The translations under genes were made by a program, and so were the position numbers. This document shows positions 45,486 to 54,696 of a stretch of 64,000 nucleotides of DNA, one piece after another. Position 1 is the first letter of the stretch, and every line of letters starts with the position of its first letter. The stretch is from Paraburkholderia azotifigens. GTDB lineage: Bacteria > Pseudomonadota > Gammaproteobacteria > Burkholderiales > Burkholderiaceae. The stretch covers positions 2,790,001-2,854,000 of the forward strand of contig NZ_VOQS01000003.1 in NCBI RefSeq assembly GCF_007995085.1, written 5' to 3'. The notes beneath the pieces were generated by a model. That model searched no databases, had not been told where the DNA came from, and saw nothing but the letters and a program-made list of their open reading frames with translations.

Positions 45486-45809
45486 ATGGATATCAACGAA
45501 ATTCGCGACGTCGTCCTCGCATGGGCCAAAACGGAGGAGCTTTTGCTCAAGGTTTGGCTGTTCGGCAGTCGCGTGCGCGGCACCGAGCGCTCCGACAGCG
45601 ATATCGACATCGCCGTTGAGGTGCAGACACTGGCGGGCGATTCGTCGGCATGGACGACCTTCATGTTCGAAAAACCTCGCCTGCAGAAAGCAATCGAAGC
45701 GCTCCTGCCAATGGAGGTCCAGTTGGAATGGTATGGCGGTCCGGAGGAAACGCCGACGATCCATGCTGCACTATTTGAACGTTCGATGCTGATTTACGAA
45801 CGCGCGTGA
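45486..45809 (+). CDS. MNT-type nucleotidyltransferase domain protein
   Basis: The 107-residue protein has the minimal nucleotidyltransferase signature: FGSRVRGTERSDSDIDIAVE (about 26-45), including the GSR-G loop and the DxD pair. Such proteins are the antitoxin halves of HEPN/MNT modules, where they AMPylate the HEPN toxin. No HEPN gene is directly adjacent; the nearest HEPN-like gene is at 41194-42255 on the other strand. It may act alone or with an unrecognised partner. Confidence 0.85.
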   Translation: MDINEIRDVVLAWAKTEELLLKVWLFGSRVRGTERSDSDIDIAVEVQTLAGDSSAWTTFMFEKPRLQKAIEALLPMEVQLEWYGGPEETPTIHAALFERSMLIYERA

Positions 45810-46452
45810 CCGTCAGATCCTGGTACTCCCCTTGTTCGTTTGCAGAATCCTGGTGCTTACGAGGTCATCCGCGACATGGGCAATGTGACGACAGCTTGTC
45901 GAGTAGGCGAACGACGAGCGCGAACGTAGGTGTCGTCGCGCTCCGATCGTAATGATCAGCCGTCGCACCCGAGACGGCAAAGTTGTTGGTCTCGACGCGC
46001 AGGCAGCGCAGCGCAGTCCGAGCGTGAATCGCACGCGTCACTGTGCGACAGACGGCGTGTCGGCAAGGGCAATGCTCTGCAATGTCTGATCGGCGCTCTT
46101 TGCGTCCGGCGACGAAGAAACGGGTGCGCCCGCTTTGTCCAATTGCGCGGGACCGTAGATGTCTGGTCGCGTAACTGCCTTAGGCGGTTTGGCCAAACCA
46201 GGTGGTCGTGCCCAGCCGGTTGCAGCGGACCAAGAACTGATGATCGATCGGTCCCGTCCTGACGCGCGTCTTTAGCCGTGCTTCGGAAGACAGAGCGCGT
46301 GAGCTTCCCCTGCTGGAATCGTGAAGGCCTGTTCAAGTCTTTCGACGTCCGCTGCGACGTTGCTGCCCCGGTCGGGATAAAGGAAAGCCGTCAATCTCGC
46401 AAGGAGGAATGAGGCCCAGGGGTATGCGGTCAGGGTTGCGAAGGCGGTTGTT
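45810..46452. other. Gap with no clear gene
   Basis: Open frames on both strands here lack ribosome sites and recognisable motifs. The segment separates the island from the zinc-ribbon membrane protein gene. Confidence 0.4.
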
Positions 46453-47565
46453 TCAGTCACTCTCTGGCGGACGCTCGCCGGATCCTGCGGAACGGAGTTG
46501 GGCAGGATCCGTAACGGGCTCGCCGCACTGGTTGCAGAACGGGAAAAAGGCAAAGTTGCGGCCGCCGCAGGCGCAGACCTTGAAAAGATTCAAACCGCAA
46601 TGGATGCAGTACGAGACCTGCTCGCCGCCAAGATGCCACGGTTTGTCGCACGAGGGGCATAACTTCTTCGGGTATGTGCTGAGCGCCTTTTCGTAATCGA
46701 CGCTCTGCGCGCGTTCCATTTGGCTCTGTTCCAGTTCCGCGCGTTTTCGCTCGACATATTTCTGGAACGCGCGGAGCGTGTAGACCCCGGCGAAGACGGT
46801 GAGCGCGACACCCACCAGCACGCGTACATATCCCCCGAAACTGGGCAGATACGGGACAAGCTCGACGAAGAACGCCGTCAGCGCGAAGAGGCCAAAGCCG
46901 TACACGAACGGCCAGTACCTGTGCTTGCGAAACCGGATGAACAGCCATATGGCAACGAGAAGAAGCGGGAGCGTCAACGCAAGACGCCACCCGAACACGA
47001 CGAGTTCGTAATGACGGCTCGCCGCCTCGTAGCGCTTCCCGGCGGCCTGCCTTGCGGCCGCGATCTCGATGCGCAGCTGGTTCAGACGCGCATCGATAGG
47101 CCGGGTCTCATCGGAGAGGGCATTCTGCTGGCTTTGCCAACCCGCGACGCTCGCCTGAAGTTCGTCGAGCCTCTGTGTCCGCGCAAGCAATTCCGGATCG
47201 TTGCGGCTATCCCCGGTGGCCTGCCTGGTCGCAATCCAGTTCCTGAAACTGTCCCGCGCCTCGATATACAGCTTGCTTGCCCGGTCGTGAGCAATGCGAG
47301 TGGTCTCGATCCGGTCGTTGAGTGCATCCCGCTGAAGCTGGACATCACGGATCTGCGCTTCGAGCTGCGAGGTTGCCGCCTCGCTGAACTGCGAGGGATC
47401 CGGTGGACCGCCACGCGGCGCGTACATCAGATCGCGGATCACGAGTGAGCCCAACATGTTCAGAAAGATCGCAAAGGCGATCGCGATAGTCCAGGAAGCG
47501 ATTTTTAGCAGGCGCGCCGGACGCGAAAATGCCTGGCTTCTGTTCGCGGCAGTTCCTTTTCTCAT
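46453..47565 (-). CDS. Membrane protein with coiled coil and double zinc ribbon
   Basis: The 370-residue protein has one N-terminal membrane helix (about 20-45) and a long periplasmic coiled coil (about 60-185, Gln/Ala/Arg-rich). Three further hydrophobic helices follow (about 190-265). The cytoplasmic tail has two zinc ribbons: CPSC with CIHC, then CACG with CNQC. I do not know the family. The layout suggests a membrane sensor or scaffold. No neighbours are co-directional. Confidence 0.65.
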   Translation of the reverse strand: MRKGTAANRSQAFSRPARLLKIASWTIAIAFAIFLNMLGSLVIRDLMYAPRGGPPDPSQFSEAATSQLEAQIRDVQLQRDALNDRIETTRIAHDRASKLYIEARDSFRNWIATRQATGDSRNDPELLARTQRLDELQASVAGWQSQQNALSDETRPIDARLNQLRIEIAAARQAAGKRYEAASRHYELVVFGWRLALTLPLLLVAIWLFIRFRKHRYWPFVYGFGLFALTAFFVELVPYLPSFGGYVRVLVGVALTVFAGVYTLRAFQKYVERKRAELEQSQMERAQSVDYEKALSTYPKKLCPSCDKPWHLGGEQVSYCIHCGLNLFKVCACGGRNFAFFPFCNQCGEPVTDPAQLRSAGSGERPPESD

Positions 47566-48190
47566 ACGTGTTGCCCCTCCCCTTTAATGCGGAACCTCGG
47601 CGTCGCGCGTCATGACTGCGCGGAGCGAAGATGATGCCGTTCTTTCGTCGCGGTGTGAGGCCTGGTGCCTGGCACGACCGCCCAGATGCCGCCTCCTCGA
47701 AGGAAGTCACGCGATCAGCAGGGTTCCCTGTTTCGCGCGGCATCATGGTGCGGATTGATCCGTCAGTCCGATCATAACTGCGACGGCTCAATACGCAAGA
47801 TCGCCTGGGCCCGGTGTCGCATGCCTGGTGGTGAGGGCTCGGCAATCTCGCTAGCTGCACGTTGTGTGTGCCGCTTATCTGGAGAGCCCGTGCGGGGTGA
47901 TCGACGGATCAGCTTGATGCCCTGGCTCTTCGCTTTGCGCCGCACGCCTGACGGGTGAGTCAAAGACGGCCTCAAGGGCCGGTTGATCATAAGTCGACTG
48001 GTAGCAGATCAGTGATCTTCCTGTTAATGCGGTGTCCCAGGAAAACTTTGCTCGCGTTCGGTGCGGATCTGTGAAAATATCCAGGTTTGCTATCCTGAAT
48101 GTTCTCACCTGACGTGCCTGGGTCGGAGAAAGCGGATATGTCCGCACGACGGTCAGCAATGTCACGGAGTCAACTCACGAAGCCCTTACG
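47566..48190. other. Gap with no clear gene
   Basis: Upstream region of two divergent genes. Several short open frames overlap on both strands, none with support. I see no tRNA or clear repeat. Confidence 0.4.
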
Positions 48191-48685
48191 ATGCCTCGCT
48201 CGAAACACAGTGGACGCTCTGGAAAGCGCCGGGTTGTTCTCTCGAAAAATGCGCTCCTCCCGCTCTCGCAAGCCCGGGTTAATGACATTTCGTTGGGGTA
48301 TCATCTGGCGCTTGCAGCGTGTGCCAGTACCGACGGGACGTCGCATCTCGTGAATGAGTTGACCCGCGCGGTCTACCTTACGTTCTACCTCGGCGAAATG
48401 GGCTACATGCCGGTGTCGCCCGATCTGTACCGCATGGCGGAGGCCGGTCTCGAAGCAGCCATCAGGCGCGCCGATGAAAAAGGCACGTGGCAACTCGAGC
48501 CGTCGGCCGTGGCGACGCTGGAAGTGGTTCTTCAGCTTCACGACTCGCAGCTTGCGAGGGCGCGTGCGGGAGATCTGGTCAAGGCCGAACGGCGGCTGGC
48601 CCATTTCATCATGAGCGGCAAGACGGTTTCTCCGTTCGACCCGGCCGAAGCGCCGCTTGCCGTCTCTTCCAAGCATGGAACATAA
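48191..48685 (+). CDS. Hypothetical 164-residue protein
   Basis: I do not recognise the family. The protein has a basic start (MPRSKHSGRSGKRR), then an all-helical domain (ISLGYHLALAACA, LTRAVYLTFYLGEMGY, VATLEVVLQLHDSQLA) with no membrane segment. The length and helical pattern suggest a small regulatory or plasmid-type protein. It lies just upstream of the IS6-family element. Confidence 0.6.
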   Translation: MPRSKHSGRSGKRRVVLSKNALLPLSQARVNDISLGYHLALAACASTDGTSHLVNELTRAVYLTFYLGEMGYMPVSPDLYRMAEAGLEAAIRRADEKGTWQLEPSAVATLEVVLQLHDSQLARARAGDLVKAERRLAHFIMSGKTVSPFDPAEAPLAVSSKHGT

Positions 48686-48748
48686 CCTCGAACCCGTGCC
48701 ACCAGAAGCAATCGACTCGCCGGTGACACTGGCCCTGGCCCATCGCTA

Positions 48749-49578
48749 GGCTCTGTCACGTTGGCGAGGTGGTCACGTAAGATGTCGCGATGAAGAAGAC
48801 AAAATCGCTTTATCACGGCCATCGGTTCCCGGCGACGGTCATTAGCCACGCGGTTCGGTGGTACTTCCGGTTCCAACTCAGCCTGCGTGATATTGAAGAG
48901 CTGCTATTCGAGCGCGGTGTCATCGTCAGTTACGAGACGATCCGCCGCTGGTGCGATAAATTCGGCGCGGGCTTCGCACATCGCGTCAAGGCGGCTCGCC
49001 GCAAACCCGGCAGCACATGGCATCTTGACGAAGTCTTCGTTACGTTGCGCGGTGAGCCTTATCTGCTCTGGCGGGCAGTCGACCAACACGGCGCCGAACT
49101 CGACATCCTGCTGCAGAAACATCGCGATAAGGCCGCAGCAAAGTACTTCTTCAAACGCGTGCTGGCCGCCTGTCCCGACGCGCCGCGAAGGATTGTCACC
49201 GATCAGTTGCGCAGCTATCCGGCCGCGAAGGCCGAAATTCCCGAACTGGCAAACATCAAACACGTCTTCGTCAAAGCCAGCGCTCGGGTGAACAACCGTG
49301 CCGAAAATAACCATCAACCCACGCGTGAGCGCGAGCGCCGGATGCGTGGTTTCCGCGATCCTGATCGCACACAAGCGTTCTTATCGAGCTTCGGACCGAT
49401 TCGCCAGCACTTCGCGCTCAAGCGACATTTACTGCGTGCATCACTCTATCGCAAACAGCTCGCCGCACGCTTTGCCGGATGGCATCGCTTCACTGGGCTT
49501 ACCCAAGATCCGTCCGATTTCTGAGCAAATGTACGTTCTGTGCCCACTTGCGTCTCGAAGACCTTAACGTGACAACGC
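48749..49578 (+). mobile_element. IS6-family insertion sequence
   Basis: An element of about 830 bp carries one transposase gene. Its ends form imperfect inverted repeats: GGCTCTGTCACGTT at the left (48749-48762) and AACGTGACAACGC at the right (49566-49578). Size and layout match IS6/IS26-type elements. No target-site duplication was found in the flanks, which is common where copies have recombined. Confidence 0.75.
48790..49524 (+). CDS. IS6-family DDE transposase
   Basis: The 244-residue length is that of IS6 transposases. Family features are a start with RFPATVISHAVRWYFRF, a helix-turn-helix-like YETIRRWC, and a DDE triad: Asp in TWHLDEVFV, Asp in IVTDQLRSY and Glu in NNRAENNHQPTRERERRM. 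The frame is intact, so it may be active. Confidence 0.92.
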   Translation: MKKTKSLYHGHRFPATVISHAVRWYFRFQLSLRDIEELLFERGVIVSYETIRRWCDKFGAGFAHRVKAARRKPGSTWHLDEVFVTLRGEPYLLWRAVDQHGAELDILLQKHRDKAAAKYFFKRVLAACPDAPRRIVTDQLRSYPAAKAEIPELANIKHVFVKASARVNNRAENNHQPTRERERRMRGFRDPDRTQAFLSSFGPIRQHFALKRHLLRASLYRKQLAARFAGWHRFTGLTQDPSDF

Positions 49579-49639
49579 TTGCACGGGTGCATGTGCCGAG
49601 CCTGACCTCTCAGCTGATGTGAGGCAAAGGGGCGCAATT

Positions 49640-50080
49640 ATGGGATTCTCGTCTCGAACGTTTCTCGTCGCCCCTGACGATACCCTCTGGCGGCTGTCAA
49701 CCAGCAAGTTCGACCGCATGCTTCGAGATCCGGCCAGTCACCGTTTGCCCGCTTTTGCGGGGCAACGGGCGCGAATGGCCAACGTGGTCGTTGAACTGGT
49801 GGCCAGCGAGCCGGTGCGCGTTATTAGAGCCACATATTCGGTTCTTGCTTTCGATGCCGAAGGTCGACTCGACCCAGACCGCTTCGAAAACCAGCAATTT
49901 GCCCTCGTGGAGTCGGCCGTAGCGCCTGTCATCGCTTCATCCGCCAATGAGAGCCACCCACCGGTCGTCGACGCGACGGCTCGATTCATCGCGCAAGGAG
50001 GCCAATGGATTCCGTCGCCCGCCCTGGCGCGCGCGATCAATGAGGCCGCATTGGGGCAACGACAGTACGCACGCCTATAG
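49640..50080 (+). CDS. Hypothetical 146-residue protein
   Basis: I do not recognise the family. The protein starts MGFSSRTFLVAPDDTLWRLS and has a mixed alpha/beta pattern with no membrane segment or metal motif. The ATG at 49640 is preferred over 49619 because the upstream codons are atypical and GGGG lies about 10 nt before it. It sits immediately downstream of the IS6 element. Confidence 0.6.
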   Translation: MGFSSRTFLVAPDDTLWRLSTSKFDRMLRDPASHRLPAFAGQRARMANVVVELVASEPVRVIRATYSVLAFDAEGRLDPDRFENQQFALVESAVAPVIASSANESHPPVVDATARFIAQGGQWIPSPALARAINEAALGQRQYARL

Positions 50081-50120
50081 GCCGCGCGCAAAAGCAGTTA
50101 CGCGGCGTCGGCACCGCAAC

Positions 50121-50620
50121 TCAAAGCTCTTCGCTCGGATCAGCGATATCAAGCCTGAACTGCCATCCTTCCATGCTCATCAGCATTCGCCCTAGATCGT
50201 TCCACGAGACCTCCTTGCCGTCGACCACCACGAGTGGCAAGTGTCCATCCTGCGACTCGTCCCATTCGATGCGTCCGGCTGGAACCGGTAGTCGGTGGGA
50301 ATGTCGCCGCGAAGCTCAAAGGCGTCAAGGGCGACCCGGTCGCCCAGCAGCCGGAGCTGGAAATGGAACTGGTGGGATTCGCCACCGCAGTCGATCATGC
50401 GGATGGGATCAAGCCGGACATTCTCGAAATCGGTGAAGCCGGTTGACTCGGCGATCCGGGATAAGCGGCTCGCGAGGGCCGTTCGATGGATCTCGCGCGC
50501 GCGAGGGATGATAGTGAAACTAGACCGAAGGGTATTGATCAGAGGGAGATCGGTGGAGATGACAGGGTGGGTAGTCTGTCTGCCACCTTCGGAATTTAAA
50601 GGACGATAGCCGCGATGCAC
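50121..50620 (-). pseudogene. Frameshifted gene (unknown small domain family)
   Basis: The minus-strand frame from 50620 reads DFENVRLDPIRMIDCGG, then FQLRLLGDRVALDAFELRG and DIPTDYRFQP, and stops at 50192. A second frame continues it from near 50278: GRIEWDESQDGHLPLVVVDG, then KEVSWNDLGRMLMSMEGWQF, ending at a TGA at 50121. A single missing base near 50275-50280 joins them. It could be a sequencing error rather than a real mutation. The N-terminal 35 residues look unrelated, so the true start is unclear. Confidence 0.6.
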
Positions 50621-51104
50621 AACACGTAAAACCCATCACACTTACGCGTTACGCATCTGATCAATATCTCCCTTGGAACGCACCATGCGGGCCAAGGCAA
50701 GCGGAATAAGGCTCCCAAGGCTTCTGGCGTACGGTATTTTCCGAATCCTGAAGCGACCACTATTCGAAGAGAGCGTGCCATTTTTTAAATGAAATGTATG
50801 AGGAATCCTACTAGTCATTTCATTTGCAAAACGAGTACATGCAAATACACTGCAATGACGTTGTGACATTGATGTCGCGACGCCGCAGTAAATGTTTATG
50901 CCCGGTGGCTTTCCGCCCATCTCGCTGATGCAGCGCCCGTTATGGATCTGATTATCCGCACCAGCGTTGCGGGGGCTCTGCCATTAACTAGAAGAGCCTC
51001 TGACATCAAGGCGGATAACGTCCTCCAGGAGTGTCGTGCCATGCTGCCGCCGTCCTTTATATCTTCTCGGGATTCAGTCCGAAATCATGAAAGAGAGGTT
51101 TGCC
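50621..51104. other. Gap with falling GC content
   Basis: Base composition becomes AT-richer here, leading into the small secreted-protein genes. A minus-strand frame (50642-50920) has a plausible C-terminal stretch but no ribosome site, so I do not call it. Confidence 0.4.
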
Positions 51105-51419
51105 ATGAAGTTCTTTAGAGTTCTTGTTTCGTTTGGCATCTTTGCCATGTTTTCAAACATGGTATTCGCAGACACCACCAATACGATAAAGCAAAAGGGC
51201 ACGAATAACACGATTGACAACAAAATCGTAGGCAAAGGAGATGTGAGCACGTTTATGAATTCTGGAAGCGTTAGTGTCGGCGGAACCGCGACCCAAAATT
51301 CAATTCTGGTTAACGACACTAAACATGGCTCGACAAATACTATCGATCTCAATGGCGGCACCAACACAATTAGCGGTACAGGAATGCAGAATTCGATTGC
51401 CGTAGGAAAAGGGAAATAG
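51105..51419 (+). CDS. Small secreted Asn/Thr/Gly-rich repeat protein (curlin-like?)
   Basis: The 104-residue protein has a clear signal peptide (about 1-22, VSFGIFAMFSNMVFA). The mature part is made of short repeats around xNTI and QNSI: TTNTIKQKGTNNTIDN, then TATQNSILVN, STNTIDLNGGTNTISG and MQNSIAVGKGK. Repeats of this kind, with regular Asn/Gln and alternating hydrophobics, occur in amyloid curlins and beta-solenoids. No Cys is present. GAGAGG lies 6 nt before the ATG. Codon use is AT-richer than in flanking genes. It precedes another secreted protein and lies upstream of a CsgG-like gene. Confidence 0.75.
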   Translation: MKFFRVLVSFGIFAMFSNMVFADTTNTIKQKGTNNTIDNKIVGKGDVSTFMNSGSVSVGGTATQNSILVNDTKHGSTNTIDLNGGTNTISGTGMQNSIAVGKGK

Positions 51420-51508
51420 ATCGATACCATTCATGCAAAGGGGTATGTGCCGGGGTCGCACGGCCCTTTCAATATGTCGAAACTCCCATTTCATCCTGTG
51501 CATCTAAA

Positions 51509-51871
51509 ATGATTCGGTTACCTTATCAGGCACTCATCGCATTGATATTGCTGGCATCCTCCGACTTTTCTTTGGCGGATGGCAATACATATGGTCAATA
51601 TATGTCGCAACTAACCCAGCAACAGAAAGATGTGAAGCCGCTAACCAATTCGCAATTCTTTGTCGCGAACGCAACAAATCGCGCAAACAGGGCGATCACA
51701 AAAGGCATTTCTGGTAATAATCACCGTATCATTCAAGGCACAACCGATGGCGGCGCAAGTGTTGATAGCGTTAATATCGGACCAAATGCAAAACTCAACA
51801 ATGCAACGATCATTGTGAAGTCGGATCACTCCAACTCAACCATCGTCAACAAGGCTGCCGCGAATAGATAG
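51509..51871 (+). CDS. Second small secreted repeat protein
   Basis: The 120-residue protein has a signal peptide (about 1-23, ALIALILLASSDFSLA), a Gln/Thr-rich linker, then strands such as GNNHRIIQGTTDG, ASVDSVNIGPNAKLNNATII and SNSTIVNKAAAN. The spacing resembles that of the 51105 protein, so the two are probably related or partners, as CsgA/CsgB are in curli. No family name can be assigned. It lies 90 bp after the first gene. Confidence 0.7.
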   Translation: MIRLPYQALIALILLASSDFSLADGNTYGQYMSQLTQQQKDVKPLTNSQFFVANATNRANRAITKGISGNNHRIIQGTTDGGASVDSVNIGPNAKLNNATIIVKSDHSNSTIVNKAAANR

Positions 51872-51955
51872 TCGCCCCTGAACAATTCATTTTCGGCTTC
51901 TTCTGGCGCCAAGGTTGAACGATGTCGCCATTGTCAGGCGGCATCGTAACGCCTG

Positions 51956-53424
51956 CGGTTACCTTGTCCGTTTAACTGCCTAACTCGCCGGCGCAGAGGC
52001 TGCATAGAGCATCGCGAGAATGAGCGCACAAATAAACCTCAGCTTCCTGAGGATCAGGCGCAGATTGTGACCTGCACCGCACAGGACAGCGTGCAGCGCA
52101 TCACCCAGAGCACCCTTCAACCAGTTACGCCCGAGCTTGCCGTCGCTCTTCATGTGTCCAATAGCTGGCTCAATGGCGCTGCGCCGCCGGATCATCACAC
52201 GCAACGCTCGCGTCACACCGCGGCGCAATCCTGGATGCCAGATCTTGACGCCTTCGATGTCAACGCCCCGATAGCCCCGATCAACGAAGACTGTCTCAGG
52301 CTTTACCTCACTCAGAATGTGCGCCTGTTCAAGCGCTTCTTCCAGCGTATGCCCATCGTACGGATTGCCCGGCATCGAACGCATGCCCACCACCAGCCCT
52401 TCACGGTGTGTCGTGACGATCGACACTTTCACACCAAATTCGTACGGCTTGCGCGCTTTGCCTTTGGACAGGCACTCCACCTCGGGCGCATGCAAGGCGT
52501 ACAGCTTGTTTTTGTCTTTCGGCTTCTGCGTCAGGATGCGCTTCGTACGGTTGATCAGTTCACCCAGCGTCGCGCGTGCAGCCTCGTCAACCTGATCCAG
52601 CTGCCGCTGGACATCGCGCATCACACGGCCCACGCGCGAGCGCAACGTGCGCAGGGATTTCTTCATGCGCCGGAACTGCTTCGCGTGCGCATACCTGCCA
52701 ATCTGGGCAGCCAGGCGTGGCGCCTCGCGATTGTAGTTTTGCCGTAGCTTCAACCCGTGACGCGCGGCTGCTTTAACCAGATGCTCCCGGCAACGCTCAA
52801 GCAGACGCGAGTCAGTCGGATGTGCGATGGCCTTTTCTGCCACCGTCGTATCGACAATCACCCGCTTCGCACTGCTGGCCTTGATCACATCCGCGCGCCG
52901 TGCCGCCTCGATCGTCTCGGCCAGCAACTCCTCTACGCCGGCCTCACCCAGCCTCGCGCGCCAGCGCGTGAGGCTCGACGGATCAACCGGTGGCTTCGTC
53001 TGCAGGTACGTTTCGCCCGTAAAAACCTGCCAGTATGGATTTTCAACCCATTGCCACACGACTTCCTCATCCGACAGGCCGAAGGCATGCTGCAGGTACA
53101 GCAGGCCCGCGATCAACCGCGTACTTGTGGCAGGACGCCCGCGATGCGAGCGAAAGCTCTCACTCATCGCCCGATCCAGCTGGTCCCACCGGATCAGATC
53201 AGCCAGCCTCACCAAGGAATGCTTCAGGTTGATCTGCTCGCGCAGTGGTTGCCGGAAGAAATCGCCTTCGCTTACCGGTGTCTTCGGACCCATCCAGACC
53301 TCGACAGAATTTGCAGGATTTCGCCTTTAATGTGCCAGGTTCCTGCAATTGCATCAACCTCTTTCTGCCTCAAACCCTTGCTGCGAAAGGCGTCGCGATT
53401 TGTTCAGAGTCGACTAGATAACCG
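51956..53424. mobile_element. IS5-family insertion element (ends uncertain)
   Basis: A transposase gene is flanked by a possible imperfect inverted repeat: CGGTTACCTTGTC at 51956 and its inverted partner ending at about 53424 (CGGTTATCTAGTC on the other strand). No target-site duplication is seen, so these ends are tentative. The element separates the small repeat-protein genes from the CsgG-like gene. Confidence 0.5.
51980..53293 (-). CDS. IS5-family DDE transposase
   Basis: The 437-residue enzyme starts MGPKTPVSEGDFFRQPLREQ. The N-terminal helix-turn-helix-like region is followed by a DDE core: Asp in VIVDTTVAEKAI, Asp in VFVDRGYRG and Glu in RRRSAIEPAIGHMKSD. A basic central insertion (about 185-250) fits the long IS5/IS1182-like group. 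GAGG lies 5 nt upstream. The frame is intact. Confidence 0.9.
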   Translation of the reverse strand: MGPKTPVSEGDFFRQPLREQINLKHSLVRLADLIRWDQLDRAMSESFRSHRGRPATSTRLIAGLLYLQHAFGLSDEEVVWQWVENPYWQVFTGETYLQTKPPVDPSSLTRWRARLGEAGVEELLAETIEAARRADVIKASSAKRVIVDTTVAEKAIAHPTDSRLLERCREHLVKAAARHGLKLRQNYNREAPRLAAQIGRYAHAKQFRRMKKSLRTLRSRVGRVMRDVQRQLDQVDEAARATLGELINRTKRILTQKPKDKNKLYALHAPEVECLSKGKARKPYEFGVKVSIVTTHREGLVVGMRSMPGNPYDGHTLEEALEQAHILSEVKPETVFVDRGYRGVDIEGVKIWHPGLRRGVTRALRVMIRRRSAIEPAIGHMKSDGKLGRNWLKGALGDALHAVLCGAGHNLRLILRKLRFICALILAMLYAASAPAS

Positions 53425-53541
53425 TTGCTTGCAACAGGCTGGGCGACGCTGACTGAAATCGAGGATGTCTGCTCGGGCATGACTTTTAACATCGCAAACG
53501 AGATTGAAGATTCAGATGGCAAGACAATCGGACAGCGTTAG
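53422..53541 (+). pseudogene. Possible 3' remnant of a gene cut by the IS
   Basis: Immediately beyond the IS a frame without start reads GWATLTEIEDVCSGMTFNIA, then NEIEDSDGKTIGQR and a TAG at 53541. An in-frame stop lies just upstream at 53419. It may be the C-terminus of a gene that once lay between the repeat proteins and the CsgG-like gene. Support is weak. Confidence 0.3.
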
Positions 53542-53595
53542 TTTGTGCCCTCGGGATCACGATTCACCTCGACTGTTTATCGTACGGATTAACCA

Positions 53596-54696
53596 ATGTT
53601 TCGTCTCATCTCCTATATTTGTATCTCGCTTTCGGGAATGCTATTAGCGGCTTGTGCGAACCACGAAGCCGTGGTGGTGGAACCATACAGCATTCCCACA
53701 CAGCGGATTGATGCATTTACCGAAAGTCTGCAATGCTTTGGCCGGATGTTGAGCGCCTATGTTGACCAGCCGCTACCGGTCGAGGTTGGTGTGGTCAAGG
53801 ATGACACAGGTGCGTCCAAAGACGAGGAGGTCCCCAGCGACCTGCGAGACATGACGGTGAGCACTGTCTCGAAAATCGGCGGCCCGCTCAGTATTGTCTA
53901 TCGACCCACAATCGAAGAAACCCAGCTGTTCAATATCGGTGGTGCGGCACTGATCCCAAGTCGGGCCTTTGGTTACGACACGATTTTTACGCTGTACGGT
54001 GCGGTGACTGAATTTGACCGTGCGGTCTATGGCAGAAAAAAATCACAAAACGTATCCGTTGAATTTGGCGGTGGTAATGGTCTGACAAATCTGGATTTCG
54101 GGCGCAATGAAGAGCGGACCAGTACCCGCATGGTCGTGGATTTTTACGCTAACCAGACCAGCATGTTTTCGATTGCCAACCACACGGCATCGACCAATGC
54201 GATGTTGCTGAATCTTGACAACGTTGATCACAATTACGATATCAGCATCGAGGGTAACTCTATCGGCTGGAGCGAGTCTTTATCACGGATCGAGGCGCGA
54301 CACGCCTCTGTGCGTCTTCTGGTGGAGTTGGGTGTTATTGAGACGCTGGGTAAAGCCGTACCCGTACCTTACTGGAAATGCTTACCCGGCGGCATCGAAG
54401 ACCCGGAGACGACGCAAACGGCACGCCGGGAGTTTCTGGAAATCCAGGAGGCGCAAAATATGCACAATATTGCCAATACCCGTACTATTTCTTTTACTCA
54501 AGTTCGTCGAGCCCGAACGGCCCTGGAAAAGGAACAAAAATTCAACAGCTTGATCAGCGATTATGCCCGCAGGGGGAAATATTCAGAAACCGGAGTGGCG
54601 TTGCGCAACCGGTTGCTGCAAGATGCGGGATTTTCTTCTTCGGACTATTTGAATGTGGATGCTTATGTTGCGCTCTGGAAAAATCTCCCGTATTGA
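53596..54696 (+). CDS. CsgG-like outer-membrane lipoprotein
   Basis: The 366-residue protein has a lipoprotein signal with lipobox LLAAC (about 17-21). The following domain has CsgG-like features: LYGAVTEFDRAVYGRK, a strand-rich glycine loop (SVEFGGGNGLTN), STRMVVDFYANQTSM and ASVRLLVELGVIETLGK. In curli, CsgG forms the nonameric pore that exports amyloid subunits. The C-terminal 110 residues (after about 260) are an unusual, charged, helical extension. The stop overlaps the MORN gene start. Similarity is judged by pattern only; alignment against CsgG/HMM is needed. Confidence 0.7.
   Translation: MFRLISYICISLSGMLLAACANHEAVVVEPYSIPTQRIDAFTESLQCFGRMLSAYVDQPLPVEVGVVKDDTGASKDEEVPSDLRDMTVSTVSKIGGPLSIVYRPTIEETQLFNIGGAALIPSRAFGYDTIFTLYGAVTEFDRAVYGRKKSQNVSVEFGGGNGLTNLDFGRNEERTSTRMVVDFYANQTSMFSIANHTASTNAMLLNLDNVDHNYDISIEGNSIGWSESLSRIEARHASVRLLVELGVIETLGKAVPVPYWKCLPGGIEDPETTQTARREFLEIQEAQNMHNIANTRTISFTQVRRARTALEKEQKFNSLISDYARRGKYSETGVALRNRLLQDAGFSSSDYLNVDAYVALWKNLPY

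Noticed and set aside
48749..49578. Target-site duplication of the IS6 element
   Set aside because: Flanking 8-mers differ, so no duplication can be claimed.
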